From positions 2,807,449 to 2,871,448 of the forward strand of contig NZ_JACHVS010000001.1 in assembly GCF_014190875.1 (NCBI RefSeq): 64,000 nt of DNA, written 5' to 3'. A model generated the notes under the pieces. It was not told the DNA's origin and ran no database searches. It worked only from the letters and a program-made list of their open reading frames with translations. This document shows, piece after piece, positions 48,016-57,248 of this stretch (its first letter is position 1; each line of letters opens with the position of its first letter). The position numbers and the translations under genes are program-made. This DNA comes from Paeniglutamicibacter cryotolerans (lineage in GTDB: Bacteria > Actinomycetota > Actinomycetes > Actinomycetales > Micrococcaceae).

Positions 48016-49476
48016 CTAGAACGGATAGGGCGCGATTTCCGGGCGCATGGTCAGCCACTGCATCTCGGTGAAGGCCTCGATGTTCGCCTTGTGCCCACCG
48101 ATGCGTCCGCCATTGCCCGAGTCCTTCACCCCGCCGAAGGGGGAGTTGGGCTCATCGGACACCGTCTGCTCGTTGATGTGCACCTTGCCCGATTCGAGCC
48201 GGTCGGCAATCGCCATTGCCGTACCGACATCTCCGAGGATCGAGATGGAGAGCCCATAGGCGCTGTCGTTCGCCATGGCCACCGCCTCGTCGATGGTGGA
48301 GAACTTGCGTACCGGTGCGACGGGGCCGAAGATCTCCTGGTTCCAGGCATCGTGCTCGTCGGTGAGGTCGGCCAGCACCGTCGGGTGGTAGTAGAGCCCG
48401 TCGCGGATGGACCCTCCGGCGGCCAGCCGGGCACCGCCGGACACCGCGGCTCCGACGAGGGAATCGATCTTTGCCAATTGGTTCGCATCGATGATCGGGC
48501 CGATGGCCACCGTTCCGGATTTAGGATCGCCCATGGGCAGGTGCTCGGCCTTTTGTGCGAGGGCTGCCACGTAGTCCTCATAGATGTCCTCGTGCACGAT
48601 GTGCCGGCCGGTGGCCATGCAGATCTGTCCCTGGTGCATGAACGAGCCGAATGCCGCGGCAGAGGCGGCCTTGGCCAGGTCAGCGTCGGGAAGCACGATC
48701 ATGGCGCTGTTGCCACCCAATTCCAGGTGGGCTCGCTTGAGCAGACGGGCGGCCGCTTCGCCGATTTTGCGGCCGGCCGCCGTGGAACCGGTGAACGCGA
48801 TGACCCGCACCTCGGGGGCCTCGACCACGGCGGCGCCGACATCGGCGCCGCCGGGCAGCAGCGAGAGCAGCCCCGAGGGCAGCCCGGCCTCCTCGAAGAT
48901 GCGTATGATGCTCACCCCGGCACAGACGGTGGTGCGTGGGTCCGGCTTCAGGAGCACCGCGTTGCCCAACGCAAGGGCCGGGGCCACGGCTCGGATGGCC
49001 AGAATCAGCGGGAAGTTGAACGGTGCGATGACCGAGACGACACCGACCGGGCGATGCCGGGCAAAGGACCAACGATCGTTGTTGCTGGTCAGCACGTCGC
49101 CGGCGGGAAGGCTGGGCAGGGCCGAGGCCTCGTAGCATTCACTGGCGGCTGTGTGGGTCTCCAGCCCCGCTTTTGCCGGAATGCCTCCGGATTCGCGCAC
49201 GATCCAGTCGTTGACCTCCTCGGCGTGCTCCTCCCAGAGCAGGCCGGCCCGGCGCAGCACCGCGGCGCGCTCCTCAGGGTTCCGGGCCGCCCATTCCTTC
49301 TGCGCGGATGCGGCACGGGTCGAGGCCTCGAGCACGTCGGCTGCCGATGCAACGCCGTAGCGGCCCAGGGTTTCTCCTGTGGCCGGCTCGAGCACGGCGC
49401 TGGAGCCGCCGCCTCCGTCGCGCCAGCCGCCGATATAGACCTTGGAGTCCCAGAGCTTGGAGTTCAGTAAATTCAT
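48016..49476 (-). CDS. aldehyde dehydrogenase, benzaldehyde/vanillin type
   Basis: A 486-residue NAD(P)-dependent aldehyde dehydrogenase. The catalytic Cys is in [16 protein letters not shown] and the Glu in [14 protein letters not shown]; the cofactor loop is [19 protein letters not shown] and [35 protein letters not shown] is the conserved Asn segment. The GQICMATGR signature and the C-terminal [24 protein letters not shown] match the benzaldehyde/vanillin dehydrogenase group. The ATG at 49476 follows AAGGA. Upstream lies a possible enoyl-CoA hydratase fragment, which would fit a former aromatic side-chain degradation cluster. Confidence 0.93.
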   Translation of the reverse strand: [486 protein letters not shown]

Positions 49477-49554
49477 GGTGCTGTCCTTATCGAGAGGTGA
49501 CCCGGGAATGGCACTGCCGGGAAACGGCTGGTTGATGTCGAGCAGGGGCGAGCG

Positions 49555-49660
49555 GTGCCGACGCACAGCACTACTGCCTTGATCGTTGCATCGGATGAGC
49601 ATTCGGCCAAGGCCTGTTCGATACCGGCGAATTTGTCATGGCGAACCAGCTCGCCAAACG
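49555..49660 (-). pseudogene. possible enoyl-CoA hydratase (crotonase) fragment
   Basis: The minus strand encodes FAGIEQALAECSSDATIKAVVLC, which fits the first helix and strand of crotonase-fold proteins, where an acidic helix is followed by IKAVVLxGxGxxF. The following residues do not continue the family in any frame, and no start or complete domain is found. If correct, it is a short relic next to the aldehyde dehydrogenase, like the pairing of feruloyl-CoA hydratase and vanillin dehydrogenase. Confidence 0.35.
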
Positions 49661-49860
49661 GGGAGTCTGACGGCCGATGTCGTCCACTTGGAACCGAGCC
49701 CAAGACGCCATTGGAGGCGGTGGAGCCACTCGGTGGCCGGCCGGAACCACGCAATCCGGGTGAAACACTCTGCCGCTGCCTACGGCGGCTTGTTGGACTG
49801 CCAGTGGGAGCTGGCAATGCCCTATTGGCGCGAGGCTAGTGTGCGCGAGGGGACGCTGGA

Positions 49861-50311
49861 GTGCACACGAGCCTCGAGCTGCACCCGCAAAACCTGTTCG
49901 TCTATCCGGCCAAGCTGGTCCGCTTGGTCGAGCGGACGGGGCGAGGAACCTCGGATCCGAAATGGATCCGAGCCATTTTGTTCTGGCAGGGCACTGATCC
50001 GAGAGCCGCCATCCGGTCATTGGAACCGCTCATGTTGCATGCGCCGTCAACGGGGTGTTCGATGACCGATTCCGCACTTTGCAGCCGGATGCGCGCCACG
50101 CTACTAGCAGGGGAGTCTACTTCGTCAACTCCTGTCCGGAGGACTCTAGCTGGGATTTCGGCTCGGCCGGCAAGGGCATGAGTTTGACTTCTGGAACGGG
50201 TTTCTGGCCGCGCCGACGGCGATCGATCCGGAGACGGACGTGAAAATCGAGCACGAGGATGCCGATCTGGGGCGCTTCGATGGGCTGGCCGTGTCCTTGG
50301 CCAAGGCGCGG
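49861..50311 (+). pseudogene. sugar phosphate isomerase/epimerase (xylose isomerase-like TIM barrel), decayed
   Basis: Three stretches in successive frames follow the C-terminal half of IolE-like sugar isomerases. The first frame (49861-50040) reads LELHPQNLFVYPAKLVRLVERTG and LFWQGTDPRAAIRSLEPLMLHA. The second (50041-50160) reads AVNGVFDDRFRTLQPDARH and NSCPEDSSWDF. The third (50174-50311) reads GHEFDFWNGF and VKIEHEDADLGRFDGLAVS, where IEHED is the conserved metal/substrate segment. The N-terminal half is missing and at least two frameshifts separate the parts. A solute-binding protein remnant follows on the same strand, so this was a sugar or polyol catabolic locus. Confidence 0.72.
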
Positions 50312-50340
50312 GGATCCCGGCAGCCAGCAGTAATCAGGGC

Positions 50341-50773
50341 ATCGGTGTCTTTGCCGACCTGGGCTTGTTTACGCACTTCGGTACCGACGCGGTCGAGACC
50401 GGCCGGGCGGTGGGCGAACGGCTAGCGGCAGGGGAGGCCTGAAATCTTCGACAGCTCGAATCCACGCCGAGCACCAGGCCCCAAGGCACCAGCAAGGCAA
50501 AGTCAGCCTCGGCGGACAGCAGCGGGGACCTGGCCTGGAACATCATCGAGGGCACGCTGTTCTTCGGAGCCAACCAGCAGCGCTGGCTGCAGGGCCAGAG
50601 GGGCCGTCCATGCCCGCTGGCAGAACAACGGCAAGGGCTTCAAGGTTGGCGGTGGTCTTCCGGTATTGAGCGGACCGACCAGCATTGATGCCGCCAGCGA
50701 GGAGCAGGTCATCTCCTGCGGAAAAAGACTTCCGATAGTAAATCGCGGGCTTGCCGCGAAAGCCGGGGCGTAG
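50341..50773 (+). pseudogene. sugar ABC-transporter substrate-binding protein, decayed
   Basis: The plus strand keeps LGLFTHFGTDAVETGRAVGERLAAGEA (50360-50440, then a stop), LAWNIIEGTLFFGANQQRWLQGQ (50530-50598) and WQNNGKGFKVGGGLPVLSGPTSID (50618-50690), ending at the TAG at 50773. The pattern GTLFFxxxQQxWLQG followed by GGGLPVLSGPxxID is that of periplasmic sugar-binding proteins of the LacI-like class 1 group. Stops, a frameshift and missing segments show that it is not functional. It follows the isomerase pseudogene, so both seem to be remains of one pathway. Confidence 0.6.
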
Positions 50774-50988
50774 TGGTTGGCGCGAAGCCCCCCGGCAGGA
50801 CCGCGTGGCCCGCTGATGCTCCGGAGGCTCCGCGCAAGCGTCTGTGAAAAGGTTCACAATCATGCTTTTTGCAACGTAACATCCGGGCCGACACGCATAA
50901 TGCCGTACAGGATGGCGATACCGTGGCCTTTGGCCCGGTTGATTCCGGACCAAGCATCAGCCCACTGAAATAGCAAAGGTGCCACTCC

Positions 50989-52584
50989 GTGTCAGAAAAC
51001 AAGCCCGTCGTCCTCTTGGCCGAAGAACTCTCGCCTGCGACCGTAGCAGCGCTCGGTCCCGACTTCGAGATTCGGCAGACTGACGGTGCGGACCGCGCCC
51101 AGCTGCTTGCCGCCATCGCCGACGTCGATGCCATCCTGGTCCGCTCGGCCACTCAGGTCGACGCCGAGGCCATTGCCGCAGCGAAGAACCTGAAGGTCAT
51201 TGCCCGCGCCGGCGTCGGTCTGGACAACGTCGACATCAAGGCCGCCACCCAGGCTGGTGTCATGGTCGTGAATGCCCCGACCTCCAACATCATTTCCGCC
51301 GCCGAGCTCACCGTCGGCCACGTCGTATCGCTGGCCCGCCGCATCCCGGCGGCCAACGCCTCGCTGAAGTCCGGCGCCTGGAAGCGCAGCGCCTACACGG
51401 GTGTGGAGCTCTTCGAGAAGACCGCGGGCATCATCGGCCTGGGCCGTATCGGCGCACTGGTCGCAGCGCGGCTGCAGGGCTTCGGCATGGACGTCGTCGC
51501 ATACGACCCCTACGTCACCCCGGCCCGCGCACAGCAGCTGGGTGTGCGCCTGCTGACCCTGGACGAGCTGCTGGCCCAGTCCGACTTCATCACCATCCAC
51601 ATGCCGCGCACCCCGGAAACCTTGGGCATGCTGGGCAAGGCCGCGTTCTCGAAGATGAAGAACAGCGCCTACGTCATCAACGTCGCACGCGGCGGCCTGG
51701 TTGACGAGGCAGACCTCTACGAGGCACTGAAGACCGGCCAGATCGCCGGCGCCGGCATTGACGTCTTCGTCAAGGAGCCGAGCACCGACCTGGACTTCTT
51801 CCAGTTCGACAACGTCGTTGTTACCCCGCACCTGGGCGCCTCCACCGAAGAGGCACAGGAAAAGGCCGGCGTTTCGGTCGCCAAGTCGGTGCGCCTGGCG
51901 CTGGCCGGCGAGCTGGTTCCGGACGCCGTCAACGTCGCCGGCGGCGTCATCGACGAAAACGTCCGCCCCGGCATCCCCCTGATCGAAAAGCTCGGCCGCA
52001 TCTTCAACGCACTGACCAACGCACCGCTGACCACCATCGACGTTGTCGTCGCCGGTGAGATCTCTTCCCTGGACGTGAAGGCACTCGAGCTTTCGGCACT
52101 CAAGGGCGTGTTCATGGACGTCGTCTCCGAGCAGGTCTCCTACGTCAACGCGCCGGTGCTAGCCGAGCAGCGCGGGGTGACCACCCGCCTTCTCACCACC
52201 AGCGAGTCCCCGGAGTACCGCAACGTGCTCACGATCAAGGGCGCCACTGCCAACGGGGAGCAGCTCTCGGTCTCCGGCACCCTGACGGGCCCGAAGCAGA
52301 TCGAGAAGCTGGTGGGCATCAACGGCTACGAGCTGGAAATCCCGGTTACCGACCACCTGCTGGTGCTGCGTTATGCCGACCGCCCGGGCGTCATCGGCAC
52401 ACTGGGCAACGTGCTGGGCGAGCAGGGCGTCAACATCGCCGGCATGCAGGTGGCCCGCAAGGAAGACCGCAGTGAGGCCCTGGCCATCCTGTCGATCGAC
52501 TCCACGCTTCCGGCCGGCGTGCTGGACATTGTCGGTGCCGCCATCGGCGCCACCGCCGCCCGCGAGGTCGACCTGGAGGCCTAG
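50989..52584 (+). CDS. serA: D-3-phosphoglycerate dehydrogenase
   Basis: A 531-residue NAD-dependent enzyme, the first step of serine synthesis from 3-phosphoglycerate. NAD site TAGIIGLGRIGALVAARLQGFGMDVVAYDP; catalytic residues in NVARGGLVDEADL (Arg), DVFVKEPSTD (Glu) and VVTPHLGASTEEAQEKA (His). After the catalytic part come the intervening (ASB) domain and a C-terminal ACT domain (HLLVLRYADRPGVIGTLGNVLGEQGVNIAGMQV) that binds serine for feedback inhibition, the type-1 length. GTG start at 50989 with AAAGGTG. It lies after the ilv genes with decayed DNA between. Confidence 0.97.
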   Translation: MSENKPVVLLAEELSPATVAALGPDFEIRQTDGADRAQLLAAIADVDAILVRSATQVDAEAIAAAKNLKVIARAGVGLDNVDIKAATQAGVMVVNAPTSNIISAAELTVGHVVSLARRIPAANASLKSGAWKRSAYTGVELFEKTAGIIGLGRIGALVAARLQGFGMDVVAYDPYVTPARAQQLGVRLLTLDELLAQSDFITIHMPRTPETLGMLGKAAFSKMKNSAYVINVARGGLVDEADLYEALKTGQIAGAGIDVFVKEPSTDLDFFQFDNVVVTPHLGASTEEAQEKAGVSVAKSVRLALAGELVPDAVNVAGGVIDENVRPGIPLIEKLGRIFNALTNAPLTTIDVVVAGEISSLDVKALELSALKGVFMDVVSEQVSYVNAPVLAEQRGVTTRLLTTSESPEYRNVLTIKGATANGEQLSVSGTLTGPKQIEKLVGINGYELEIPVTDHLLVLRYADRPGVIGTLGNVLGEQGVNIAGMQVARKEDRSEALAILSIDSTLPAGVLDIVGAAIGATAAREVDLEA

Positions 52585-52600
52585 GGCCCCAAGCGATGAC

Positions 52601-52657
52601 GAGCGCCCCGGCGCGGTCCCTTCCACCCTGGGTGGCTCGGAGCGCGCCGGGGCGCTC
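52601..52657 (+). terminator. hairpin terminator after serA
   Basis: Perfect 15-bp stem: GAGCGCCCCGGCGCG (52601-52615) with CGCGCCGGGGCGCTC (52643-52657) around a 27-base loop that itself holds a CCACCCTGGGTGG hairpin, followed by TTCTTTTCG, a U-rich tail. Confidence 0.85.
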
Positions 52658-52902
52658 TTCTTTTCGCCGTATGCGCGTTGACCGGCGCCGTTGGTGCCTC
52701 CCCGCTTCGGCCGCCGGCGTGTTGCCTGTCAGCCAAAGTGGTGGACACCGCCAGCCTCAGGGGCCACCTTGGTCCCGCCGGCGTCATGTCATGGGCTCCA
52801 TGGATCTTCGGAGGAAAGGGGGAGTAGATTCAAGACCACGGCGCGGGCCCGGGGTAGTGCACACGGAACCCGCTCCGGATCCGTTATCGGGAGGGTGGGA
52901 AC

Positions 52903-54132
52903 ATGGAGCCGAAATCAAGCGGCAACCGGCAGGCGAAGGCATCGAGGTTGCCCGCATCAGGGGTGGGCACCGTCCATCCACGGCTGCCACCGGGCATCGA
53001 CCTGGCCGGACAATGGTCCTGGCGGCTCCTGGGTGTCATCGGTGTGCTGGCCATCTTCGGGTACCTGATAGCGACCTTGGAAGAGATCGTGGTCCCGTTC
53101 CTCATCGCCCTGCTGCTCACGGCGTTCCTCAGGCCGCTGGTGAACTTCCTGGTGCGTCACCGCTGGCCCAGGTGGGTGGCGGTCCTGGTGTCGGTGCTGG
53201 CGGCGTTCGGTGTCATCGCCGGACTGGTGCTCCTGGTGGAAACGCAGGTCAGCTCCGGGCTGCCAGAGGTCGAAAAGCGTTCCCTGCAGGCATACCAGCA
53301 GTTCCGAAACTACCTGAGGACCTCGCCGCTGCAGGTGTCAAGCACCCAATTCGACGCCTACCTGGTCCAATTGGGCCAAGACCTCAAACAGCATGGAAGC
53401 GAGATCTTCAGCGGGGCGCTGGTGGTCGGAAAAACGGCCGGACGAGTCCTGGCCGGGACGCTGCTGACGGTCTTTGCCACGATCTTCATGTTGATCGACG
53501 GCGGACACGTCTGGCGCTGGACGGTGCGGCTCTTCCCCCGTGATGTCCGTGCCGCCGTGGATGGCGCCGGTCAGGCGGGGTGGCTGACGCTGACCAACTT
53601 CGTGCGGGTGCAGATTCTGGTCGCCGCGGGCGATGCAGTGGGCATCGGCCTGTTCGCCTTCTTCCTTGGACTGCCGATGGTCATCCCGATCGCCATCCTG
53701 GTGTTCCTGGCCTCCTTCATCCCGGTTGTCGGCGCGATAGTCACTGGCGCGCTGGCGGTGCTCGTCGCGCTGGTCTACGTCGGGCCCATCCAGGCACTGG
53801 TCATGCTCGCCGGGGTGCTATTGGTGCACCTGCTCGAGGCACACGTGATCCAGCCGCTGGTCATGGGCGCTGCGGTCAAGGTGCACCCGCTGGCAGTCGT
53901 CTTCGCCGTGGCAGCCGGTTCGTACATCGCCGGTATTCCCGGCGCGCTGTTCGCCGTGCCCACGGTAGCGGTGCTGAACGTGATGGTCGGGTACATCGCC
54001 GGTGGAAAGTGGCGGACCGAGAGGGAAGCCGGGGATCCCGACAGGAGCGCCGAAGGCGGCGCCGCCCTCCGCGCAGATGAAGGTGCCCTGGGCGGAGGGG
54101 AAGAAGCCGGTCCCGCCGGGGCTACTCCTTGA
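52903..54132 (+). CDS. AI-2E family transporter
   Basis: A 409-residue membrane protein of the AI-2E (PerM/TqsA) family. GGGTGGGAAC precedes the ATG. Helices at about 40-110 (GVIGVLAIFGYLIATLEEIVVPFLIALLLTAFLRPLVNFL, AVLVSVLAAFGVIAGLVLLVE), a long soluble segment (about 115-170), then five helices from about 180, with the family sequence LPMVIPIAILVFLASFIPVVGAIVTGALAVLVAL and LLEAHVIQPLVMGAAVKVHPLAVVFAV. Proposed roles include export of autoinducer-2 or ion exchange. The C-terminus is acidic and rich in Gly/Ala, and its last 11 bases overlap the convergent permease gene. Confidence 0.9.
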   Translation: MEPKSSGNRQAKASRLPASGVGTVHPRLPPGIDLAGQWSWRLLGVIGVLAIFGYLIATLEEIVVPFLIALLLTAFLRPLVNFLVRHRWPRWVAVLVSVLAAFGVIAGLVLLVETQVSSGLPEVEKRSLQAYQQFRNYLRTSPLQVSSTQFDAYLVQLGQDLKQHGSEIFSGALVVGKTAGRVLAGTLLTVFATIFMLIDGGHVWRWTVRLFPRDVRAAVDGAGQAGWLTLTNFVRVQILVAAGDAVGIGLFAFFLGLPMVIPIAILVFLASFIPVVGAIVTGALAVLVALVYVGPIQALVMLAGVLLVHLLEAHVIQPLVMGAAVKVHPLAVVFAVAAGSYIAGIPGALFAVPTVAVLNVMVGYIAGGKWRTEREAGDPDRSAEGGAALRADEGALGGGEEAGPAGATP

Positions 54133-54937
54133 TTGCGCCCTCGAGCATGCCCTTGATGAAGTGGCGCTGCATCAGGAAGTAGAGCACCACCACCGGCAGG
54201 GCGACCATGACGGCGGCGGCAGCCAGGAGCGCGGTTCCCTGGGTGTACTGGCCCTGGAAGAAGGCCAGGCCGAGCGGGGCGGTCCTGAATTCGCCCGAGG
54301 GGGACATGACCAGCGGGATCAGGAACTCGTTCCAGGTCCACATGAACATCAGCACGATCATCGTGGTGATGGCCGGGCGGCCCATCGGGACCAGGATGGA
54401 GAACAGGATCCGGGTCTTGGAGGCACCGTCCACCCGGGCGGCGTCCATCACCGAGGGGCTCACTCCCTTGAAGTAGGCACGCATCCAATAGGTGCCGAAC
54501 GCAACCGACTGGGCAACCTGCGGCAGCGCCACCGCCCACACGGTGTCGGTGATCCCGAGCGTGCGCAAGTCGAAGAACAGCGGCACGATGATCGCCTCGG
54601 ACGGCACCATGATGCCGAGCAGGAACAGGTAGAACAACACCTGCTCACCGCGGAAGCTCATGGTGCCGAAGGCGTACCCGGCCAGGATCGAGAGCGTCAC
54701 TGCCAAGGTCACCACAATCACCGCGACGAGCACCGAGGTGGCCATGTACTGCCCGAAGCGGCCCTGGACCCAGGCCTCGGCAAAGTTGCCCGGGTGGAAG
54801 GAACCTTCGCGCGCGGCGGCGGCGTTGGCCGGACCGAACGCGGTGACCAGGATGGAGAAGATCGGGGTCAGCACGATCAGCGAGAAGACGATCAGGATCG
54901 CGTAGTTCAGCGTGCGTTCGGTGCTCGATACCTTCAT
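54122..54937 (-). CDS. carbohydrate ABC transporter permease (MalG-like)
   Basis: A 271-residue inner-membrane permease with six helices. The EAA loop reads MDAARVDGASKTRILFSILVPMGRPA, the site for the ATPase subunit. The ATG at 54937 overlaps the stop of the partner permease by four bases (ATGA). It forms with the next gene the membrane channel of an ABC sugar importer. The shared ATPase (MsiK-like) is not in this window, as is common in actinobacteria. The 3' end overlaps the AI-2E gene by 11 bases. Confidence 0.94.
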   Translation of the reverse strand: MKVSSTERTLNYAILIVFSLIVLTPIFSILVTAFGPANAAAAREGSFHPGNFAEAWVQGRFGQYMATSVLVAVIVVTLAVTLSILAGYAFGTMSFRGEQVLFYLFLLGIMVPSEAIIVPLFFDLRTLGITDTVWAVALPQVAQSVAFGTYWMRAYFKGVSPSVMDAARVDGASKTRILFSILVPMGRPAITTMIVLMFMWTWNEFLIPLVMSPSGEFRTAPLGLAFFQGQYTQGTALLAAAAVMVALPVVVLYFLMQRHFIKGMLEGAIKE

Positions 54938-55860
54938 GCTGCACGCTCCGAGATCCGGTTCACGCCGAGCGTGATCACGAAGATCAGTGCCGTCAGCGTG
55001 ACGCCGATGGCCGCGGCCGAGCCGACCTGCCCGGTTTCGAATGCCCTGCGGTAGACCTCGTAGCTGGGCACTGTGGTGGAGGAGCCCGGACCGCCGGCCG
55101 TGGTCATGTAGATCAGGTCGAAGGTCTTCAGCGAGGCGACGATGGTCAGCGTGAGTGCCACGGTAACTTCGGCGCGGACCGCCGGGACGATGATGGAGAA
55201 GAACTCGCGCACGGCGCCGGCCCCGTCGAGGCGCGCCGCCTCGAACTGTTCGGTGGGGATCTTGGACATGCCGGCCAGCAGCAGCACGGTGACCAGCCCG
55301 GTGGAGACCCACGTGCCGATCAGCCCGACCGCGGGCAGCGAGAAGGCATAGTCGCCGAGCCAGGGCCGGGTCAGCACATCCAGGCCGATGGCCCGCAGTG
55401 CGGTGTTCAGTCCGCCGTCGGGCGCGTAGATCTGCTTCCAGGCAACGGAGACGACGACCATGGCGATGACCTGCGGCAGGAAGACCAGGGTGCGGAACAG
55501 CGGCAGTCCGTGCACCTTGGCCCTGGTGAGCACCGCAGCGAGCACCAGGCCGATGGCCGTGGGCAGCACGGCATAGAAGAAGATGAAGCTCAGCGAGTGG
55601 CCGAACGCGGCACGCAGGCGCGCGTCGGCGAAGATGTCCGTGTAGTTTCCGAAGCCGACGAACGTGGCCAGCGTCAGCCCATCCCAGTCGAAGAGCGAGA
55701 GGTGCACCGAGCGTGCCAGCGGATAGAGCATGAACGCGGCGTAGACCACCAGCGCCGGGGCGATGAAGAGGTAGGGAGTGAGGGCACCGCCCTGGCGGGC
55801 CGAGCGCTTGCCCGGCCCGCCAGCGGTGGTGGTCTTACTTGGCTTGGGTAAAGCCCGCAT
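54934..55860 (-). CDS. carbohydrate ABC transporter permease (MalF-like)
   Basis: A 308-residue permease with an N-terminal basic tail (MRALPKPSKTTTAGGPGKRSARQGG) and six helices (LTPYLFIAPALVVYAAFMLYPLARSVHLS is the first). The EAA loop EQFEAARLDGAGAVREFFSIIVPAVRAE is intact. The start lies inside the end of the solute-binding protein gene (26-base overlap), and the stop overlaps the next permease. The arrangement binding protein, MalF-type, MalG-type is the usual order for oligosaccharide importers. Confidence 0.94.
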   Translation of the reverse strand: MRALPKPSKTTTAGGPGKRSARQGGALTPYLFIAPALVVYAAFMLYPLARSVHLSLFDWDGLTLATFVGFGNYTDIFADARLRAAFGHSLSFIFFYAVLPTAIGLVLAAVLTRAKVHGLPLFRTLVFLPQVIAMVVVSVAWKQIYAPDGGLNTALRAIGLDVLTRPWLGDYAFSLPAVGLIGTWVSTGLVTVLLLAGMSKIPTEQFEAARLDGAGAVREFFSIIVPAVRAEVTVALTLTIVASLKTFDLIYMTTAGGPGSSTTVPSYEVYRRAFETGQVGSAAAIGVTLTALIFVITLGVNRISERAA

Positions 55861-57199
55861 AGTCTGCTTCCATGGCTTCGGTGAACTTCTTGGCGTCCAG
55901 CTTGCCGTCGAGCAGTCCCTGCAGGGAGTCGCCGAGGGTATCGCCCATGGTGGGGGTCGCGTAGTCCAGGTACGGCAGCAGCGTGCCCTTGGTGGTCACG
56001 TTCTCGAACTCGGTGAAGACGTCCTTCTGCACACCGGCGGCCGGTGCGTACTTCTGGGTATTGAGCACCGGCAGGTTGCCGGTGTCGGCCAGGATCTGCA
56101 TCGCGTCGTCGTTGGTGATGAAGTCGATGTAGGCGGCGGCCAGGTCCGGGTTCTTGGTCTTGGCTGTGACGGTGAACGGCAGCCCGGTGCCCCCGGTGGT
56201 GTTGGCGCCCTCGCCGGCCTTGACCGGGGGGGTGAAGAATCCGACGTCATCGCCCATGGCGTCCTCGAGGTCGGCCGACATCCACGAGCCGCCCATGAGG
56301 AACACGCCCTCGCCCTTGGTCAGCTTCTGCCAGGCGGCATCGTATTCGGTGCCGTTGACGCCCTTGTTGAAGTAGCCCTGGGCGTTCCAGTCGGCGAGCT
56401 GTTGTGCCGCAGCCTGGTTCTCCGGGGTCAGCCAGCTGGCGCCGGCGTTGCCGAAGCCCAGCTTCTCGATCTGCTCGGCCAGGACCTTGGAGCCCTGGAT
56501 CGGGCCGAAGACGTGGCCGGCCGGCCACTTCTCGATGTTGCCCAGCAGCATCGCGGTCTCGCCCTTGTCCTTGGCGGTGGTGGCGGCCGCCTCGAACGCC
56601 GCCCAGTCCCGGGGCACCTCGATGCCCAGGGACTTCAGCTTCTTCTTGGAGTAGAAGACGCCGACGACCTCCCCGACCTGCGGCAGGCCGAAGACGGAGC
56701 CGGAGCCGAACGTGGTGCCATCGGTGGAGTACTGCGAGTACTTCAGCACGCTGGCCGGGTAGCGGTCGGCCCAGCCGTAGGCCTCGGCCCAGGGATCCAG
56801 CGGCAGCAGTTGCCCGGCCTTGACGAACGCGCCCATGGTGTTGCGGGCATTGTTCGCCTGGACCACATCCGGGGCGTCGGTGCCGGACAGGGCCAGGCGC
56901 AGCGTCTTGCCCAGGTCCTCGAAGGACTGGGAGTTGCGCTTGATGGTGATGTTCGGATACTTCGCCTGGAAGGCGGCGTTGAGCTTGGTCATCTGCTCGT
57001 TCTGCCCGCCGCGGACCTCCTGGTCCCAGACCGTCAGGGTCGTCTCGCCCATCTTGGCGACGTCCTTCTCGATGGCTCCCGTGGACTGCGGGGCCGAGGG
57101 TGCGGGGGTGTTGGAGCCGGGGGTGCAGGCCGAAAGCGTCAGCGCCAGGGCCGCGGCGGCGGCCAGTGCGCCGGTGAGGGTCTTGCCTCGGAGTTTCAT
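55835..57199 (-). CDS. carbohydrate ABC transporter solute-binding lipoprotein
   Basis: A 454-residue extracytoplasmic binding protein (SBP_bac_1/MalE class). Signal MKLRGKTLTGALAAAAALALTLSAC ends in a lipobox at Cys25. The binding-cleft segments are VWDQEVRGGQNEQMTKLNAAFQAKYPNITIKRNSQSFEDLGKTL and PDVVQANNARNTMGAFVKAGQLLPLDPWA. It delivers a sugar, probably a di- or oligosaccharide, to the adjoining permeases. It follows the PfkB kinase by 49 bases and is probably in one operon. The ligand is not known. Confidence 0.94.
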   Translation of the reverse strand: MKLRGKTLTGALAAAAALALTLSACTPGSNTPAPSAPQSTGAIEKDVAKMGETTLTVWDQEVRGGQNEQMTKLNAAFQAKYPNITIKRNSQSFEDLGKTLRLALSGTDAPDVVQANNARNTMGAFVKAGQLLPLDPWAEAYGWADRYPASVLKYSQYSTDGTTFGSGSVFGLPQVGEVVGVFYSKKKLKSLGIEVPRDWAAFEAAATTAKDKGETAMLLGNIEKWPAGHVFGPIQGSKVLAEQIEKLGFGNAGASWLTPENQAAAQQLADWNAQGYFNKGVNGTEYDAAWQKLTKGEGVFLMGGSWMSADLEDAMGDDVGFFTPPVKAGEGANTTGGTGLPFTVTAKTKNPDLAAAYIDFITNDDAMQILADTGNLPVLNTQKYAPAAGVQKDVFTEFENVTTKGTLLPYLDYATPTMGDTLGDSLQGLLDGKLDAKKFTEAMEADYAGFTQAK

Positions 57200-57248
57200 G
57201 GTGTTCCTTTCATGCGGTGATGCAGGCGTCGATGGCTGCAGGTCAAAA

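Noticed and set aside
49473..49817. A complete gene of 114 codons containing the crotonase-like stretch
   Set aside because: Only about 23 residues resemble the family; what precedes and follows is not crotonase in any frame, so it is listed as a possible fragment at low confidence.
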